Below, piece after piece: positions 33,071-47,800 of a DNA stretch of 64,000 bases. The notes under the pieces were generated by a model. That model saw nothing but the letters and a program-made list of their open reading frames with translations, was not told the origin of the DNA and did not search any database. Within the stretch, counting starts at the first letter, position 1, and each line of letters begins with the position of its first letter. The position numbers and the translations under genes are program-made. Origin of the DNA: Eustoma russellianum. Lineage: Eukaryota; Streptophyta; Magnoliopsida; Gentianales; Gentianaceae. The stretch is taken from assembly GCA_036186865.1 (NCBI GenBank), contig AP025056.1:25466786-25530785 (forward strand). Reading direction: 5' to 3'.

Positions 33071-35524
33071 GCATTGTTCAGTAGAATCAATAATGGCACA
33101 TCCAGTATGTGCATGCTAACTTAGAAGTTGATCGAATCGCGAGTTAATAAAAATGCTTTTCTCGTTTATTGTTTCGTATTATGCATCTAAATATTCATGT
33201 TCCTTCAACTTACAAATTGATTAAACGTGTTGTATCTTTTGATGTACATTGTCTTCACAGGGTATAAAGCAACATATTCACAATATATATGTATTGTTAG
33301 TGTTTAAAATCCTGAATTGAAACATGTAAACACATATGTACAACATAAACATGATGTATATACTGTTGTAATAGTGTATATATGACATCATCAAAAACTT
33401 GTGTGCAAATATTCACCATCGTATTACGGTGTATATATCATCGTATTATAGTGTGTAGTGAATACAAGATTCTTGCTTTTCATATGATGTCTGCCAACTA
33501 AGGGTACTTTCAAAGAATACAACAAAAACTTGTAGGACGGTGCATATTAGTTTTACTGCATAGGCCCAGAGCAAATTTTCCTCAATTGGAAACAATTTAC
33601 CTAAGTTAATTCTTGTGCGTCTCATGTTTAATCTTCAAACCTATTTAGCAGAATATTTTACATTACAAAGATAAGACCATGTAATGGAAGAATGGAGTAT
33701 AAAAGGCATGCTTCAACTACATAAGTTAGAAGATGAGTCATAATGGTTAAAAGATCATTGCCCAATTCCTAAACATATCATCGTACTATGTCTCCTCCAT
33801 ATTATATTATTTGATATGTGTAAGGATTTTTGAATAAAAATACTTTAAGCAACTTATATTATCATTAAATATGTTACTTTTATTGATGTAGATAACCAAC
33901 ACTGACCACTGGTGACCATAGGTTTGGACTAGTGACTCATTGACCTAGCTATCATAAGGAGTTGCTGAAGGTGCGGAGTTTAATAACTATGCCCCTAGTT
34001 TTAATGTTTTAAAGAGGTAAGTATTCATATGTTATATGGTGGTGGGAGATGCTATCTATATGTTCTTTAGTTATAACAAATTTTCACGTGTTTAGAGTTT
34101 TGTTGGTAGAGATGTATATTTAGCGTCAGCTTCGGTGACTTTAACGTCGAATGTTTTTCATTAAATTTGTAAATTTGCAACAAAACTGTAAAAAACTATG
34201 GTAAATAAAGAAGATATAGATAATATTTACGATAACCATACAATATATCGGTATGAACTGTGATTATTGTTCTAAAATTCAATTGCACATTACCAAATCA
34301 ATATTAACACCCTCCAATCAGACCACATATGTCTGGGAACTCATGCATTCAAGTACGCACAGGAGGGTCGAAATTACATGAAACATATCATTTTTAGACT
34401 TTCAACACTGTACATTTAATGGCGCAATTTTTCCAGTTTGTCCTCAAATGGATACAAATGTATTTTAATACATGATTCGTTTCATAATTGGAAGATTAAT
34501 TTAACATGACATAACACGGTATTTTTTATGATTATGTTATATGTAGTGTATTAATTAAATTATTAGTAAAGAATGTGCACAAAGGTATACCGTAATAATG
34601 GTTAAGAAGTAAACAATGGGTTAAGATGTATACTGTATTATGATTTACTAAGCTGTATGTCTTATACACCTTATGGTGATACTGGTATATTAGTATACCG
34701 GGAATTAGAAAAGAAAAAAAGAAAACAAACGTTCTTGTAAGTTGAAACCTCTCGACAAAAGGTGCTTTAAAATGTTTTATATGAATCTTGGTTCTTTCTT
34801 TTTTCTGTGCACATATGCTTCTTTTTCACTAAGCATAGGTCTACACACACAAATATCTCCTTCAATAAGCATGATTAGGTCAACATACATATGAGGGGTC
34901 TGACGATTAATCAGTGATTGGATGTAGTTGACCACTATGCTTATAGTTATTGAATGAGAAAATGTAGTTATGTTATTTAAAATTTTGTTTTATCAATGTA
35001 TCATCTTGACACCGAATTATGATTAGTGAAATTTGCTCGTATATTATGTTCTTTCAGTATCTAGTTAACACTGAAGTACGATTGGTCAGGTATTGTGATT
35101 GACTTTTCTTGATTTTTTATGCTACCATATTTAAGTTGTGATGTAAAAAGAATTTAGTCGATAGGTAGGTGAACTCCGTATTGATTGACCATTTGCAAAG
35201 AAGCAGAGTTATTTGAATTTTTTTCGTAAAAGACCAATAATTTGCATCTCTATTATATATAAAAAGGACACAAGGATTATTTGACAATCGATTGCAGTCC
35301 TCTGCAATTTCTTTTGTTTTTGGACCCGCAATTCTCCCCATAGCAAAATACAACTTGAAGAGGGATCCGGATCCTCTCACCCTTCAAGGAAGGTAAGAAT
35401 TTACCACATGACACGTGACTTATAAGAGATTGTAAGGTTGAGTGAGGGATAACTCGCAAGAGAAACTAGAGGTTAGAAAAGGTACGGTAAAATTACCGAA
35501 GGTTAAGTGATCCTATGCTCCCGG

Positions 35525-35545
35525 AGAGGGTTTTTTTTTTTTTTT
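35525..35545. repeat. Poly(T) run upstream of CCT3
   Basis: About 18 T in a row, roughly 340 bp before the CCT3 start codon. Confidence 0.7.
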
Positions 35546-35881
35546 GGTTGGCTGTGAAGACATAAAATGAAATGGGCAAGTGGGCCTTCAGGCAATTGGG
35601 CTAACAAACATGGCAATGTGCATCTGGGCCATGGACGACATACTTGCTAATGAAATTACGACATTGGCCCTGATTTAGCTCCTCATTCACTCAAACCCTT
35701 CCAGCGTTCTCCATTGGAGCCCTCCAAAAGCTTCGAAAAGGGCAAACCATTGCACTCATCTGCTTCTCAACTACAAAACATAAGCAAATCGTGCCACTGA
35801 CACAAACCCTCTCAATCTTCCTGCATTTATCGGGCTAATACTCTCCTCCTCCTCCTCCTCTGATCTGAACTGATTTCGAAA

Positions 35882-38800
35882 ATGCATGCGCCAGTCCTCG
35901 TTCTAAGTATGCAAAATTATAGGCTTGTATTTTTTTTCTTTTTGGGTAAACTTTCCGCAAAATTATTTGTTATTTGTTGAAAGTGAAAAAGTAGAGTCTG
36001 GGGATATGCGAGTCGATTCATATGTTGCTTTTCTTTAGTTTTTGTTGTGCATTTCAATCGGTGTTCACCTAGATGCGGCTAACTTGCTGATGCTTATTAA
36101 GACTTGGTCTCTTATGTATTTATTTTCTGGCTATTAACTTGTTCTTACTGAGCAGAGGATTCTTTAAAGCGCGAGTCGGGAAATAAAGTACACTATGGAA
36201 TCATCCAAGCTTCAAAGGTGGGGTTCGATGATAACTTTTGTTACGATTTTACTACGGGCAAAATGAGAGTTGCAATTATGCGTATGTAGCTTGGGATTGT
36301 TTGATTTTTTAATTATTTTATTTCCTTTGAGGATGTAATTTAGGTGTGTTTCCCCCCTAATGCATTTGATTTTCCTAGTACTTGCCCCTTTATTTATTTA
36401 ATGGTTAATAAAGTATTACTAAAATTTTAATTGAATATTAGTTGCATGTGTTGTTTGAGTTCAGAACTTAATTAGAAAAAACAGAAAAGAGTTCAGAACT
36501 GAGGTCAATTTTTCCATGGGACTTGGAACTGAGCTCAACTTTTATGATTTATCATTTTTACTAACTTAAAAATGAGCTTCTTTTCTATGCCCTGATCAAG
36601 ACATATAGGGCAAAATGAGAGTTGCAATTATGCGTATGTAGCTTTGCAATTTTGATTTTTATTTATTTTTTCCTTTGGGGATGTAAACTTAAGAGTGTTT
36701 CCCCCTAATGCATATGATTTTCCTAGTACTTGCCCCTTGATTTATTTAATGGTTCATAAATTATAACTAAAATTTTAGTTGATTATTAGTTGCATGTTGT
36801 TTGAGTTCAGAACTTAATTATAAAAAAGAGAAAAGAGTTCAGAACTGAGGTGAAAATTTTTTTGGACTTGAACTGATGTCAAATTTATGATTTATCATTT
36901 TTAACTTGAAAGTGTTTACTACGCCGTGATCAAGTTCAATACTTTTTTTTTTTTTTTCTAGCGACAGTTCTCTTGGATTACTCTTCGGAGTGCTTCTGAT
37001 GAAAGCACTTGCTGTATGTTGGAACATGATGTTTCGCAGTGTCTCAGAATAACTTAGGCAAAATATATTTAACCATTTTCCTGTAGATGCTAAATTTAAA
37101 CATGTACATCTGTTTCCATGTCGAGTGTTAAATGTTCTAGGCTAACTATTGACCTATACAACCCTTTACCTTTATATAGGCTGAGAGTCGGGTTTATTTT
37201 TTAGAATTGCAATTAGCATCAAAATGACAGGTAGCAGAATATTAAAGAAAAGCTTTATATGAATGAAATTAGACTACCAGTGCTCCATAGATGGAGGGAA
37301 AGTAAATTGTGAACATGGACGATAGATCTGAACGGTGAAAATGAGAATTTTAAGACGATCTGTACGAAAAAGGATAGATAATACAATAGATGAACAAAAC
37401 AGGAACAAAGTTGGATATTGGAAAGAAATCTAGATTGGAGTCTCTTGATGGAAAGATGTGACTGTTGCGTTTAGTTGCTAAGACGTGCAAATGCAATCTG
37501 CAGATGAAACTATTGGAGGATATGAGATCCAATAAAAGACCCATGATAAACGTGGGAGAGGCAGACTGAAGAACATGTGAAGATATACTGTGAATGGAAT
37601 GTGTTATTTTTGGAGTTATGCAGGTTAGTATAGGTAATGGGGCACAACGGAGACGGATGGCTGATTCTGGCGATCTGAGCTATTGGGAACAGGGGAGAAT
37701 TGTAGTTATTGTTGATAAATTGAACAATTAGACCCTCTACCGTAGGCAGAAGTTGATATTTTTGGAGTTATGGAGGTTACTATAGGTAATGGAGCACAAT
37801 GGAGACAGATGGCTGATTTGGCGATCTGAGCTATGTCTATGGGGGACAGGGAATAATTGTTTTTGTTGTTGATAAATTGAACAATTAGACCCTCTAATAG
37901 TGTAAACGTTTTTGCCTGTTTGTTAGATATGTGTTGTTTCTATGCCCTTTATTCCCACTTCATTCATCTTGCAGTAAGTGCATTCAACAATCTCATAGAT
38001 GAACATTCTGTAAGAGAAAACTACCAACATATTTAGATTATATTACTTCATACTTTTTTGTGGTGACAGGCTGTTGCCGACATCATTCGTACCACTTTAG
38101 GTCCAAGATCCATGTTAAAGATGCTACTTGATGCAAGTGGAGGTGACCTTCTTATTCTTTTGTTTGGATGATCTCAATGTGATTTATTGAAAACTTTTCT
38201 TGAACAACAAATTCTTTAGGTAGGATACTTTATTTACTCTGCTTTGTGGAGATTTCTGGCCCTTTTATCTCATGATTGCATGGTGGTTTACTCAAAATTC
38301 TATTAGCATGGATAACAGTTTCTCTTTTGCTGAATTATACAGGGATTGTTGTGACTAATGATGGAAATGCTATCTTGCGTGAGTTAGATCTTGCACATCC
38401 AGCAGCGAAGGCAAGCCTATAACAACAACAACAATAACAATAATAATTATTTATTATTATGATTATTTTAGTTTTTATGCTTATTTAATCTTGTGGATTT
38501 ATGAATTGCTAATCTCGTAAGTTCATAGTGACAATTTTTATCTCTGATTGGGATGTTGTGTGCTTGTCACTGTTCTGCAGTCGATGATTGAACTGAGCCG
38601 GACTCAAGATGAGGAGGTTGGAGATGGAACTACAACTGTCATTGTTCTTGGTATGGGGATATTTGATTTATGATCCTTGTGGTCATCATAAATGCAAAGG
38701 TGACTTTGAAGCATAAACATGTCGAGAGAAGTTATTCTAAAAAAAGAATGAAAAGGAAAATCAGAGTCAAGCGATTGATCAAGACTATACTAGTGATTTT

Positions 38801-41800
38801 TGTGGTCTTGTTTGCGTTAACTTGTCAATAAATAAGAGCAAGTTATGAAAATATATGTTTGGTTACATTATAGTTGCAATGATAAAAAGCATTTAATTAC
38901 CAAAAAAAATTAATAATTACTAAAAAAGATAAAAAGCATCCAAAATAGGCAATATTAGTTCTGTAGTCTTATTTGCGTGTTGCAAAATTAAATTGTCAAG
39001 AAATAAGAGCAAGTGATGAAGACATCTGTTTGGTTACATTATTGTTGCAATGGTGAAAAAGGATCCAAATAGGCAATTTTGCCATGCGTGTAAATATATG
39101 AGTTTCAATTTGCATAATGTGGATAAATTGGAAGATGGGTAAAAGACTTAACGATCTTATTACTGGAATTGCTGAAGACCTAGGGCTGTAACTTCTATTT
39201 CCTTGATTTTTTTTTAATGTTGGAGTTCTGCTGACCATACTATGTGTTTCTGAAGCTGGCGAGATGCTCCATGTTGCGGAATCCTTTATTGACAAGAATT
39301 TTCATCCAACAGTCATATGTAGAGGTAAACTTATTTTTTCTAAGTGGTTCTTTGCTTAATATATTTGTGCATTACTTGAACTTCTGATGAATGTATTATT
39401 GCATTGCAGCTTACAATAAAGCACTTGAAGATGCTGTAGCTGTGCTGGATAAGATTGCTGTAAACGTTGATATGAAAGATCGTAAGCTCTTATAGTTTAC
39501 CCTTTGATGTGTTATGGTATTTTCAATCCTATGGAGCATCATTGTAGTTTACATTAGTTTCCAAGTTCCTGGTAAATTTTACATTTGATTAACGAAAATT
39601 CTTCATCTTGTTTTAATTTCTCAAGCAGTGGTGGTTATATTACAATAGAATACTGGGTGCTGAGAATAGCGATATTTTATTATCTAATTGAGATACTGGG
39701 GACTTTACAGTCTTCCATAACAGTATCCAGATTATGGCACTAGTATCCCACAGTCTCTTGCATTTACGTAGTTTTATCCCCCCTTTTCATGAGGTTGCTT
39801 ATGAACCTTACCGTCTTACATGTAGGATTCCGCTACCAATAGCCATCTCTTTTCATTTGATCGACCTCAAAACTTGCCCCGACTTTTATCATGAACTGTA
39901 TAGATATCCACTTGTGATTTTGATAAATATGGTTAAAGATGTAGATGTGAGGAATGGAAGATGCAGGGATTTCCTAAGTTTTGAGGGGGTAAACATTGTT
40001 AAATAATCCATATATTTATCTACATAAACAAGTAACCCTAAATGTTCTTTGAGCACGAACTTTTTGTGGTAGTAATATTGTTATTCCATTTAAAGGTTAA
40101 AATGAATTAGAAAGACTGATAAAATCAACATTTCATCTTTAGCTTTTACGGATGATTTGTTTATCCTGTTTAAGACATATAGCAACTCAGCCAATGTCAC
40201 CAAAGAAGCCTTAGCGGAATTTCAATGATTATCTGGCCTTCAACTGAACCTTCTAAATCGTAAAATTTTCACCTCAGGCATTTTCACCAAAGAAAAGGAG
40301 GAAATTGCAAACATTTTAGGTAGGAACCTAGGAACCCTTCTTATCGGATATCTTGGTGTCCCATTGATGGCTGGGAAGTCGTCCTTCATAGATTGTGGCG
40401 TGATAATTAAAAAAGATAATAGATAACCAATAGGGTTAATCGTTGGACAACATCTAGGCTTTCCTATACCAGCAGATTGCAACTCATCAAGTTTGTCATA
40501 ATTACACAGTTAGGTATTTGATTGCCTTATACTTCATTCTTAGAAGGGTCGTATTTGATTGCCTTATACTTCATTCCTAGAAGGGTCATCAGGGTAATAA
40601 AGAAGATACCGAGGGACTTCTTATGAGAAGACACTAAAAGAGCCAAAGTCTAATGGAGTAATGAGTACTGTTAGCCAGTTAAAAGACAGAGGGGGACTGT
40701 GGGTGCAAGATTTGGTACAAGTTAATAATGCTTATATAATGAATAGCATTTAGGTTATATGCAACAACAAAGAAATCCTTTGGATAAAATGGGTCCATAC
40801 GGTTATATTGAAGGAGAAATCAGTTTGGGAGTCTAAGCCAACGTCTTCTGACTCTTGGCTTTGGAAAAAAATCAAAGGGATTTAGCCACTGCATAGGAAG
40901 AGTGATAGGAAATGGAGCAGACACCTCATTTTTGGAATGACTCTTGGCCCTCTGGGACATCCTAAGCAGGAATCATCTAGACTTGAAGAGAAAACTGAAT
41001 ATACCTGAACAGGCTAGGATCTCCTCCGTCATAGAGGGTTCAAATTGGAGGATTTCATTTGGCAGAGGGTTGGACAACAAAATTATCTCTTTCAAAATTA
41101 TCTCCTTCAACCAAGTTTGCGGTACGGTTGCAATTGGACGTGGTCTTAATCAATGAGTTTGGAAACCAGATAAAGCATTTTTAGTAAAAAATGCAACAAA
41201 GGCTTGTGTACCTCTTCCTATTGTTGGTTGGAAAAATATTGTTTGGTGTAAATACCTTCTTTCATGTTATGCAGTCATATTTTGGCTGGCATATTGAAAA
41301 TGATTACACAAGACAAACTCCTAAGCTGGGGATTAATTAGTACTAATAATTGTGTATTGTATGGCAAGTTCCAGGAGGATCACGACCATATTTTTTTTCC
41401 AATGCTCCTATTCAACTAAGGTGGTGTGTTCTGCAATTCTAAGGCAATCAATGTGCAACATGCAGCTGACTGATTGGCAAAAAAAATCATCTCATGGCTC
41501 CCAAATCACAACAGGAACTCTAAACTCTATAAGGACATCATGATATTTGGGTTTTTAACATCAGTATATAGCTTACGGAATGTGATGAGTGTTTAGCGGA
41601 ATCACATGCTCCCAAAAGACCTTTTGATAACAAGAAATTTAATGACACATAAAAAGACACGAAGAAAAACGAAGAATAGAGGGACATGAAGAATGTAGAT
41701 AATAACGAAGAACCTTGTTAGACTCTCCATGTGAATGCATCATTTCAACGAACCTTGTTAAACATGCTGTTTATCCACGCTGAGCAGCCTGTTATTTGAT

Positions 41801-44800
41801 CAACAACTTTCTTGCTAAGAACCTTGATAGACATTTGGAAAGCTTCTTGAACCACCTGGGGGATGAATTCAAGTAACCCTTGCTTAAGAGATTGATTGAA
41901 TTCAAAGGATAAAGCTTGAGCAAGACAAACTTAAAAAAAAAAAAACTCACAAGAGCAAAGACTTGGATTTCTCAAATTTTATTGATAAGGTGGGTTGATA
42001 AAAATAGTCTATAAGGGGGCCTATTTATAGGCTCCAAAAACCCTAAAACTTAGCAAATAAGAAAAAAGAATATCTTCTAATTTTCTTTTTAGATATCCTA
42101 TCTAATTTTCTTTATAAATATCCTGTAGATTTTTCACTTGCTTCATTCTCATCTAGCTCACTCTACAAACATTGAAGCTGATGAAGTATCTAATTAAAAA
42201 CCTAAAATAATTAAAAAATTAAAAAAATACAAAATAGGTTTCCTTAGATGTCCCGCATCATTTCCCTCATCTTCAAAAGGATTCGTCCTCGAATCATAAC
42301 CTTCGGGATCAAAGACAGGTCGAATATAGGCAAGGTTGTATAAGTTGGACACGAAAAGAAACGAGCAACACAAACTTCTCTTTCGCTTCACTTTTGCTTC
42401 AAGCAGATGGATCCTCCATCTAACATGCTTAGGATGCAAGAACACCTGCACTGCAATTATCACAAAGAGAGACAAAGAAGGAAATAGATAAACATAATTC
42501 AAAAAACAATTTTCATCCCTTTCAAATTCAACATGATTATCTTCATCGTTTGTTCATAGTTGGATCACAATTTCAGCACGTTTAACATCTTCAATTTCAA
42601 CTTCTTCAGCCATTTTTCCCTCATTTTCAACTTCAGATTCTGTTTCTTTTAAGTTTTCAGTCACGATTTCTTTGTCAACACGAGTTTCAGTTGGAACCTG
42701 AGCTTCCTCATGTGGAGAACTAACTTCATGGAAAGATGTTGTGGAATTGACATTGCTTCCTTTTGTTTGCTTTCAAAAGCCTTTGCCCAATATACCATAT
42801 CCTCAAGGCAATAGAATTGAATATCTTTTAAGCACTCATAGATCTTTGGATTGAGTCCACAAATAAAACTACTCATCACGACATTTTTATTCACCACCGT
42901 TTGAACTTTGATTAAACTCATGAACTCATGATAGTATTCTTTCAACAGTTTGTGAACCTTGGCACCAGACTTTATACCGCAATAGAATATATGAAACAGG
43001 GTTTAAAGACCCACAATAAGACTTCAATTTTGTTATTCGATCAGAAATTTTTCTAAGACTCAAACATATATTCAACTGGACTTTTCACAACATTGAAATT
43101 GTCTTTTTTTCCTCTCGTTTTTTTCCCCCTAAAAATACATATTCATGTATGACAACTGACGCCAAAAGCAAACAGCAGCAAAGAAACGTTCAAGTTGAAG
43201 GCAGAGATAATTTGAAGTTGGCGGCTAATGTATTTAGGCTGCTGAACCAACAAAAAGATCGTCTCTCTCTATATTTTGTGTTTTTGACTTCAGGCGTTCA
43301 CGTCAGTGATGAAGTTCATGAGAAGATTCCCAGTGTGATTGTGATTCCTGGATTGACAATTGACCCAGATTCTCAACATGCGAGGCATTTAGTCTTCCAG
43401 ATGGCAAATAGTGGTTGGGATGTTGTCAGCAATCATAGGAGCCTTGGAGGAGTTTAAATGACTTCAGATTGCTTCTACAATTAAATGTCGGCTGGATAAT
43501 TTTCTGGCGGCTGAAATTTTTTGTTTTGTTTTTTGAATGCTGACGCAACAGCAAATAATGAAAGAGGACAGCTGGGCGTTTTTGTGGGCAAATTCAGCTG
43601 CAGGGCAGAGTTTTTTCCCCTTTTGATGGAAAACCTTTTTTTTTGACACGAATAACGTATGACAAAACAAGAATCAAAAGACTAAGAATAAAAAAGATAG
43701 TGATCAAACAAAGGGGAACCTGATGCTTCGATACCATGATGCGTGTTTATCTGAATCATACGTTCTCAAAAGACCTCTTGATATAAAGAAATTTAGTGAC
43801 TCACAAAAGACACGAAGAACAACAAAGAATACGAAGAACATGATGTAGAATACGAAGAATCTGAAAAACGAATATACTAATAAAGAACCTTGTTAGACCT
43901 TTCATGTGAAGACAACTATGCAACAAACCTTGTTAGACCTATTGTTTATCCACATTAAGTAGCCTCGTTTCAACAACCTTCATGCCAAAAACTTTGGTAG
44001 ACCATTGGAAAGCTTCTTGAGCAATTTGGAGGATGAATCTAGATTAAAGCCCTTGCTCAAGGGATTGATTGAATTCAAAAGACGAAGTTTTTCAGCAAGA
44101 CAAACTTCAAAAAATACTCACAAGAGCAAAGTTTTCAAATTTCTCAAATTTTATTGATACAATGGTTGATAAAAATAGTGTATAAGGGACCTATGTATAG
44201 GCTCAAAAACCCTAAAACTTAGCAAATAAAAAAAAGAATATCTATCTAATTTTTCTTGTAAATATCCTATCTAATTTTCTTTATAAATATCATATCTAAT
44301 TAAATAACCTAAAAGAATTCAAAAAACTAAAAAAATATAAAAGATGTTTCCTTAGCTGTACCACATCAGAATGAAAGAAACAAACTGCTTCTACCAGCAG
44401 ATAGGAAGAGATGTTCAAGCTATAATTCGTGAAACGCTAGACTGTATCAGCTTTGCGTCTACTTCTTAGAAGGGGTACAATAATAGTATGTTCAATTGGG
44501 AGCTTATTGTTAGTCTTGGTATTCCTCTAAAGGTCTTTCATAGGCCTTGCCAAGATCCCACCACTTCTGCATGTAATTAATGGCTCGAATGTCTCAACTT
44601 TTGGCCTGCCTTTCTGCTTCTACCCCTTCTCCTAAACTACAGCCCCTTCTCCTAAACTACAGCTTACATCTTCCTGCTACTATAAAGTTATATTTTTACT
44701 CTCAAATTTCTATATTATGGGGATTTTGCATTTGAGTGGCCTACGCTAGGAATTGTTCGATCGTAACACCTGCACAAACACCACAAGGAGGATGAATATT

Positions 44801-47800
44801 GGTTAACGAAAATTACACTATTTTCTTTTCTTTCGAAAAAAACCCTCAAATCTGATTCTGAAAATTTTTAGAATCAGTATCAGTTTTTGAAAACTTTACG
44901 GTATGCTGTACACAATTCTAGAAATTATGAAACTTTTCAGAAATTAGCTTCAAAAATTTAAATTCACTATGTCCAGAAATGGACAAAAATTAGAAACTTT
45001 TGACCCTTCAAACAAGTGTGAAACTTCATATGGTCGGTCTGAATTGTTTTGGACAAAAAGTTAGCAAACTTTAAAAGATTATAACTCTTTGTATACTCGA
45101 ATAAAAAGGTTGATTCTTTTATCAAGATGATTCTTAAGATGTCTAGTTAATGTTTCCAAAAGGGCACTGACCAAAAACTGTGCTTAACATGGTGAAAATG
45201 CACGTTTCTTAAAGACTGGTCAATCTGTTGGCAGAATGGATCAATAATCCTTTAAAGACTGAAAGTCTAACTTTCCTTTGATCAAATTCGATGATTTTTG
45301 TTGCAAATGAAAGCTAACAGTCTGAAGTATATTGTCACCAAAAATCAAAGATTTTGAAAACGTTTTACTATTTTAAAATCGTGTAAAGTCGAGTGCAGAA
45401 ACTGTGAAAAACAGGCATCACAGTAAAGAAGTCAAAGACACCAAGAGTTATCCTAATTCGGTCAATGTGACGTACTTCAGTCCCAAGGAACACCTTTCTT
45501 TGGATTTTTACTATGAAATGAACACCTTACACCTTACAAAGTACTTGATTCTTGGGTTATATACCAAGTCGAATCAAGACTTGATCAGAGCACCTTACTG
45601 CATAAGAATGTATTCACCTCATCCCCTATTGATATAGCCTTATAGAATGGCTAATCAATTACAACTTTTATGAATACAAGAGGTGTAAATGCATCAAAGA
45701 GACAACTCAAACCAATATAGCTTCAGCTGCAAGAACAACAAGAATGGGGAAGAAGTAGTGAAGAAGAGAGCTTAAGGTGTCATCTTCCTTCTTCAACTCT
45801 ACTCCCATTTATGTGTGTGCAGCCTCTTTTTGATTAGGATGTCCATATGTCACCGTCAATATCATCAATCTTACTTGTGTTCACTTGATTTGATGACTAC
45901 CTCACCACTTGCATAGTTGGCATCTTCAAGAGATATGATTGGCACACTTCAACTTCTATCTTTATGCTGAATTTTTTTTGCAAAAATTTTGTGAAAAATC
46001 AAGTGGTTTGATAGTCACTCCTCCACCTTTCGCTCAACTATCACGACAACTTGGTTAGGATATGAGCTGACCAAATTAGCTGTATTTCAGCTTCCAAAAC
46101 TTAGATAAATGCCACCTTAGGTGCTAAGTGTGTAACTCCTTGCCAACATGTCATCTTGGAGTGTTTTGATTGGTCCATGTGGTGTATTCTTGCATATATG
46201 TTGAATCAGATTTGTCCACCTCACATATACATATATGGACGTTTTTTTGAGTCAAAAATAAGTGAGAAATTAGATAACCAAGATTGGATAGTGGAGAGAG
46301 GATATTGCCTTGTAATCATCGCCATTTGGACCAAACTACTTTTTTTTCTCTCTTCTTCAAGTGTGCCGGTTGTTTTTCAGAAAAATGGCCAATATTTTGT
46401 TCAAAATAATAGTTGAGAAGTCCAAAATGATGTATATAATAATACGATTGATGACCGTATAGCGTGACAAAATAAATGTCACGTGATAAAGATCCCGAGA
46501 AAACCGAAATCCATAATACATGGTTGATGTAGATATGAAGACATGAATACCATGAATACCATATATATGAAAACCATATAGTAAACATTTTAACATTACA
46601 AAAAAATAAGCTTGTGTAAATGACCAAAATACTATTGTATCCGAAATGATCAAAATGCCCTTGAGAACCAAATATGCTAAATAAGCTTGTAATTATACTC
46701 CATCTTTGTCTTTTCGTTCTTATAAGGATTCTTCATAAGATATGCCCCTACAAAAGCTCAAAAGTACTCTTTTGCCATTGTGGTAAGTTGTAAAAACTTC
46801 TTTGGCAAGTTTGTGACATAATAACATATATACACATGCACATCAAGTCATAGAATTATAATGAACATGTGTGGGATGTGTAAACACTCATCATATGCAT
46901 CCAATAATGCTTACTTGCTTGTTATATATCAAAGAAAATTTTTCAAAAATACGCTGACATTGATGGATCCATGTCTCAGTTTTAGAGACTGATATATACA
47001 TCGATATATCGATGTACCTCAGCTTGAGAGATCGATGTCTCACAGTAAGGTTCTAGTTTTAATCTGTCCAACATCGATCGATCAATGTAGGGTTGATATA
47101 TATATATATATCTATCGGTTGATGTATCTCAGGTTGAGATATCATTGTCTCACAGGAAGGTTCTAGTTTTAACCTCTGGATACATCGATCGAATTACGTC
47201 TCTTTTGATAGACTGATGTACACTTTGATTGACCGATGTGTCTTAACATGAGAGATCGATGTCACTTTTTTTTATTTGTTTCAATTTTTTGATATTTTCA
47301 TAATATAGAGTTGCATTTCATTAATATTTTAATACGTAATAAAATCATGCTTTTGAAAATTATTCAAACATATGCACGACAAAAATTGCCCCTGTTTTTG
47401 CTATCTCAGAATGTATTGTGGGAGTATTTTGTTTTCTCCCCACCAGTAGAATTATCCTCTATTGTTTTGCTCATCTATTGGGAAGTACTTTGGCTTTGTC
47501 TTTCCTTATCGTTTATTAATACAAAGATGTAAGGAGATTTTGTTTAGCTCTAGAACGTGATTCAAATATCCTAGTAAACACAGTGTGTCATAGTGTGTCA
47601 TTGTATTTTGAGCAAGCCCCGCTTGCAGTTGCTCTCTCCATGCAACCACCATGTAAAATTGCTTAATTAGGCTTATTTATGAAATTTGCTTACAAAAAAA
47701 GCTCGTAATGTTAGGAAAAATTTGAGGAGCTTGGATAATATTTCTGGCTAATCTTGTGGTTTTCACTTTCCTTATGCTGTAGATTCCCTAATTTATTTGA

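Larger units (their letters stand above)
31213..35500. other. Non-coding AT-rich intergenic DNA
   Basis: Contains the hAT-like remnant (31417-31955) and the SINE-like end (32930-33070). Elsewhere I see only AT-rich sequence and short chance ORFs. The right part (about 35100-35880) is the CCT3 upstream flank. Confidence 0.5.
41578..44373 (-). mobile_element. Ty3/gypsy-type LTR element C, internally deleted, with target duplication
   Basis: LTRs 41583-42260 and 43737-44368 are direct repeats (TGATG...CATCA) with GAATG at both flanks (41578-41582, 44369-44373). The minus strand has a primer site TGGTATCGAAGC (plus 43725-43736) beside the right LTR. The internal 1.48 kb retains only a Gag piece and a pol tail (YDSRTNPFEDEGND), so protease, RT and integrase are gone. 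It split an older L1 fragment. A TATA box lies in the left LTR at 42021-42029 (minus). Confidence 0.88.
40140..44490 (+). pseudogene. L1-type LINE reverse transcriptase fragment, split by a gypsy element
   Basis: From about 40140 the plus strand reads SFTDDLFIL (the L1 RT FADD-box equivalent), SGLQLN, FTKEKEEIANILG and IGYLGVPLM. Next come KDRGGLWVQDL and ILWIKWVH, then zf-RVT blocks (WKPDKAF, SWGLISTNNCVLC-type). After the gypsy insertion (41583-44368) it resumes with NERNK and GRDVQAIIRETLDCISFAS, the usual L1 C-terminus. Many stops and frame changes are present and the 5' half is missing. It lies in sense orientation inside CCT3 intron 7. Confidence 0.8.

Noticed and set aside
40944..41156. 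70-codon plus-strand reading inside CCT3 intron 7 as a host exon
   Set aside because: Lies within the L1 fragment and has no place in the CCT3 protein, which is complete without it.
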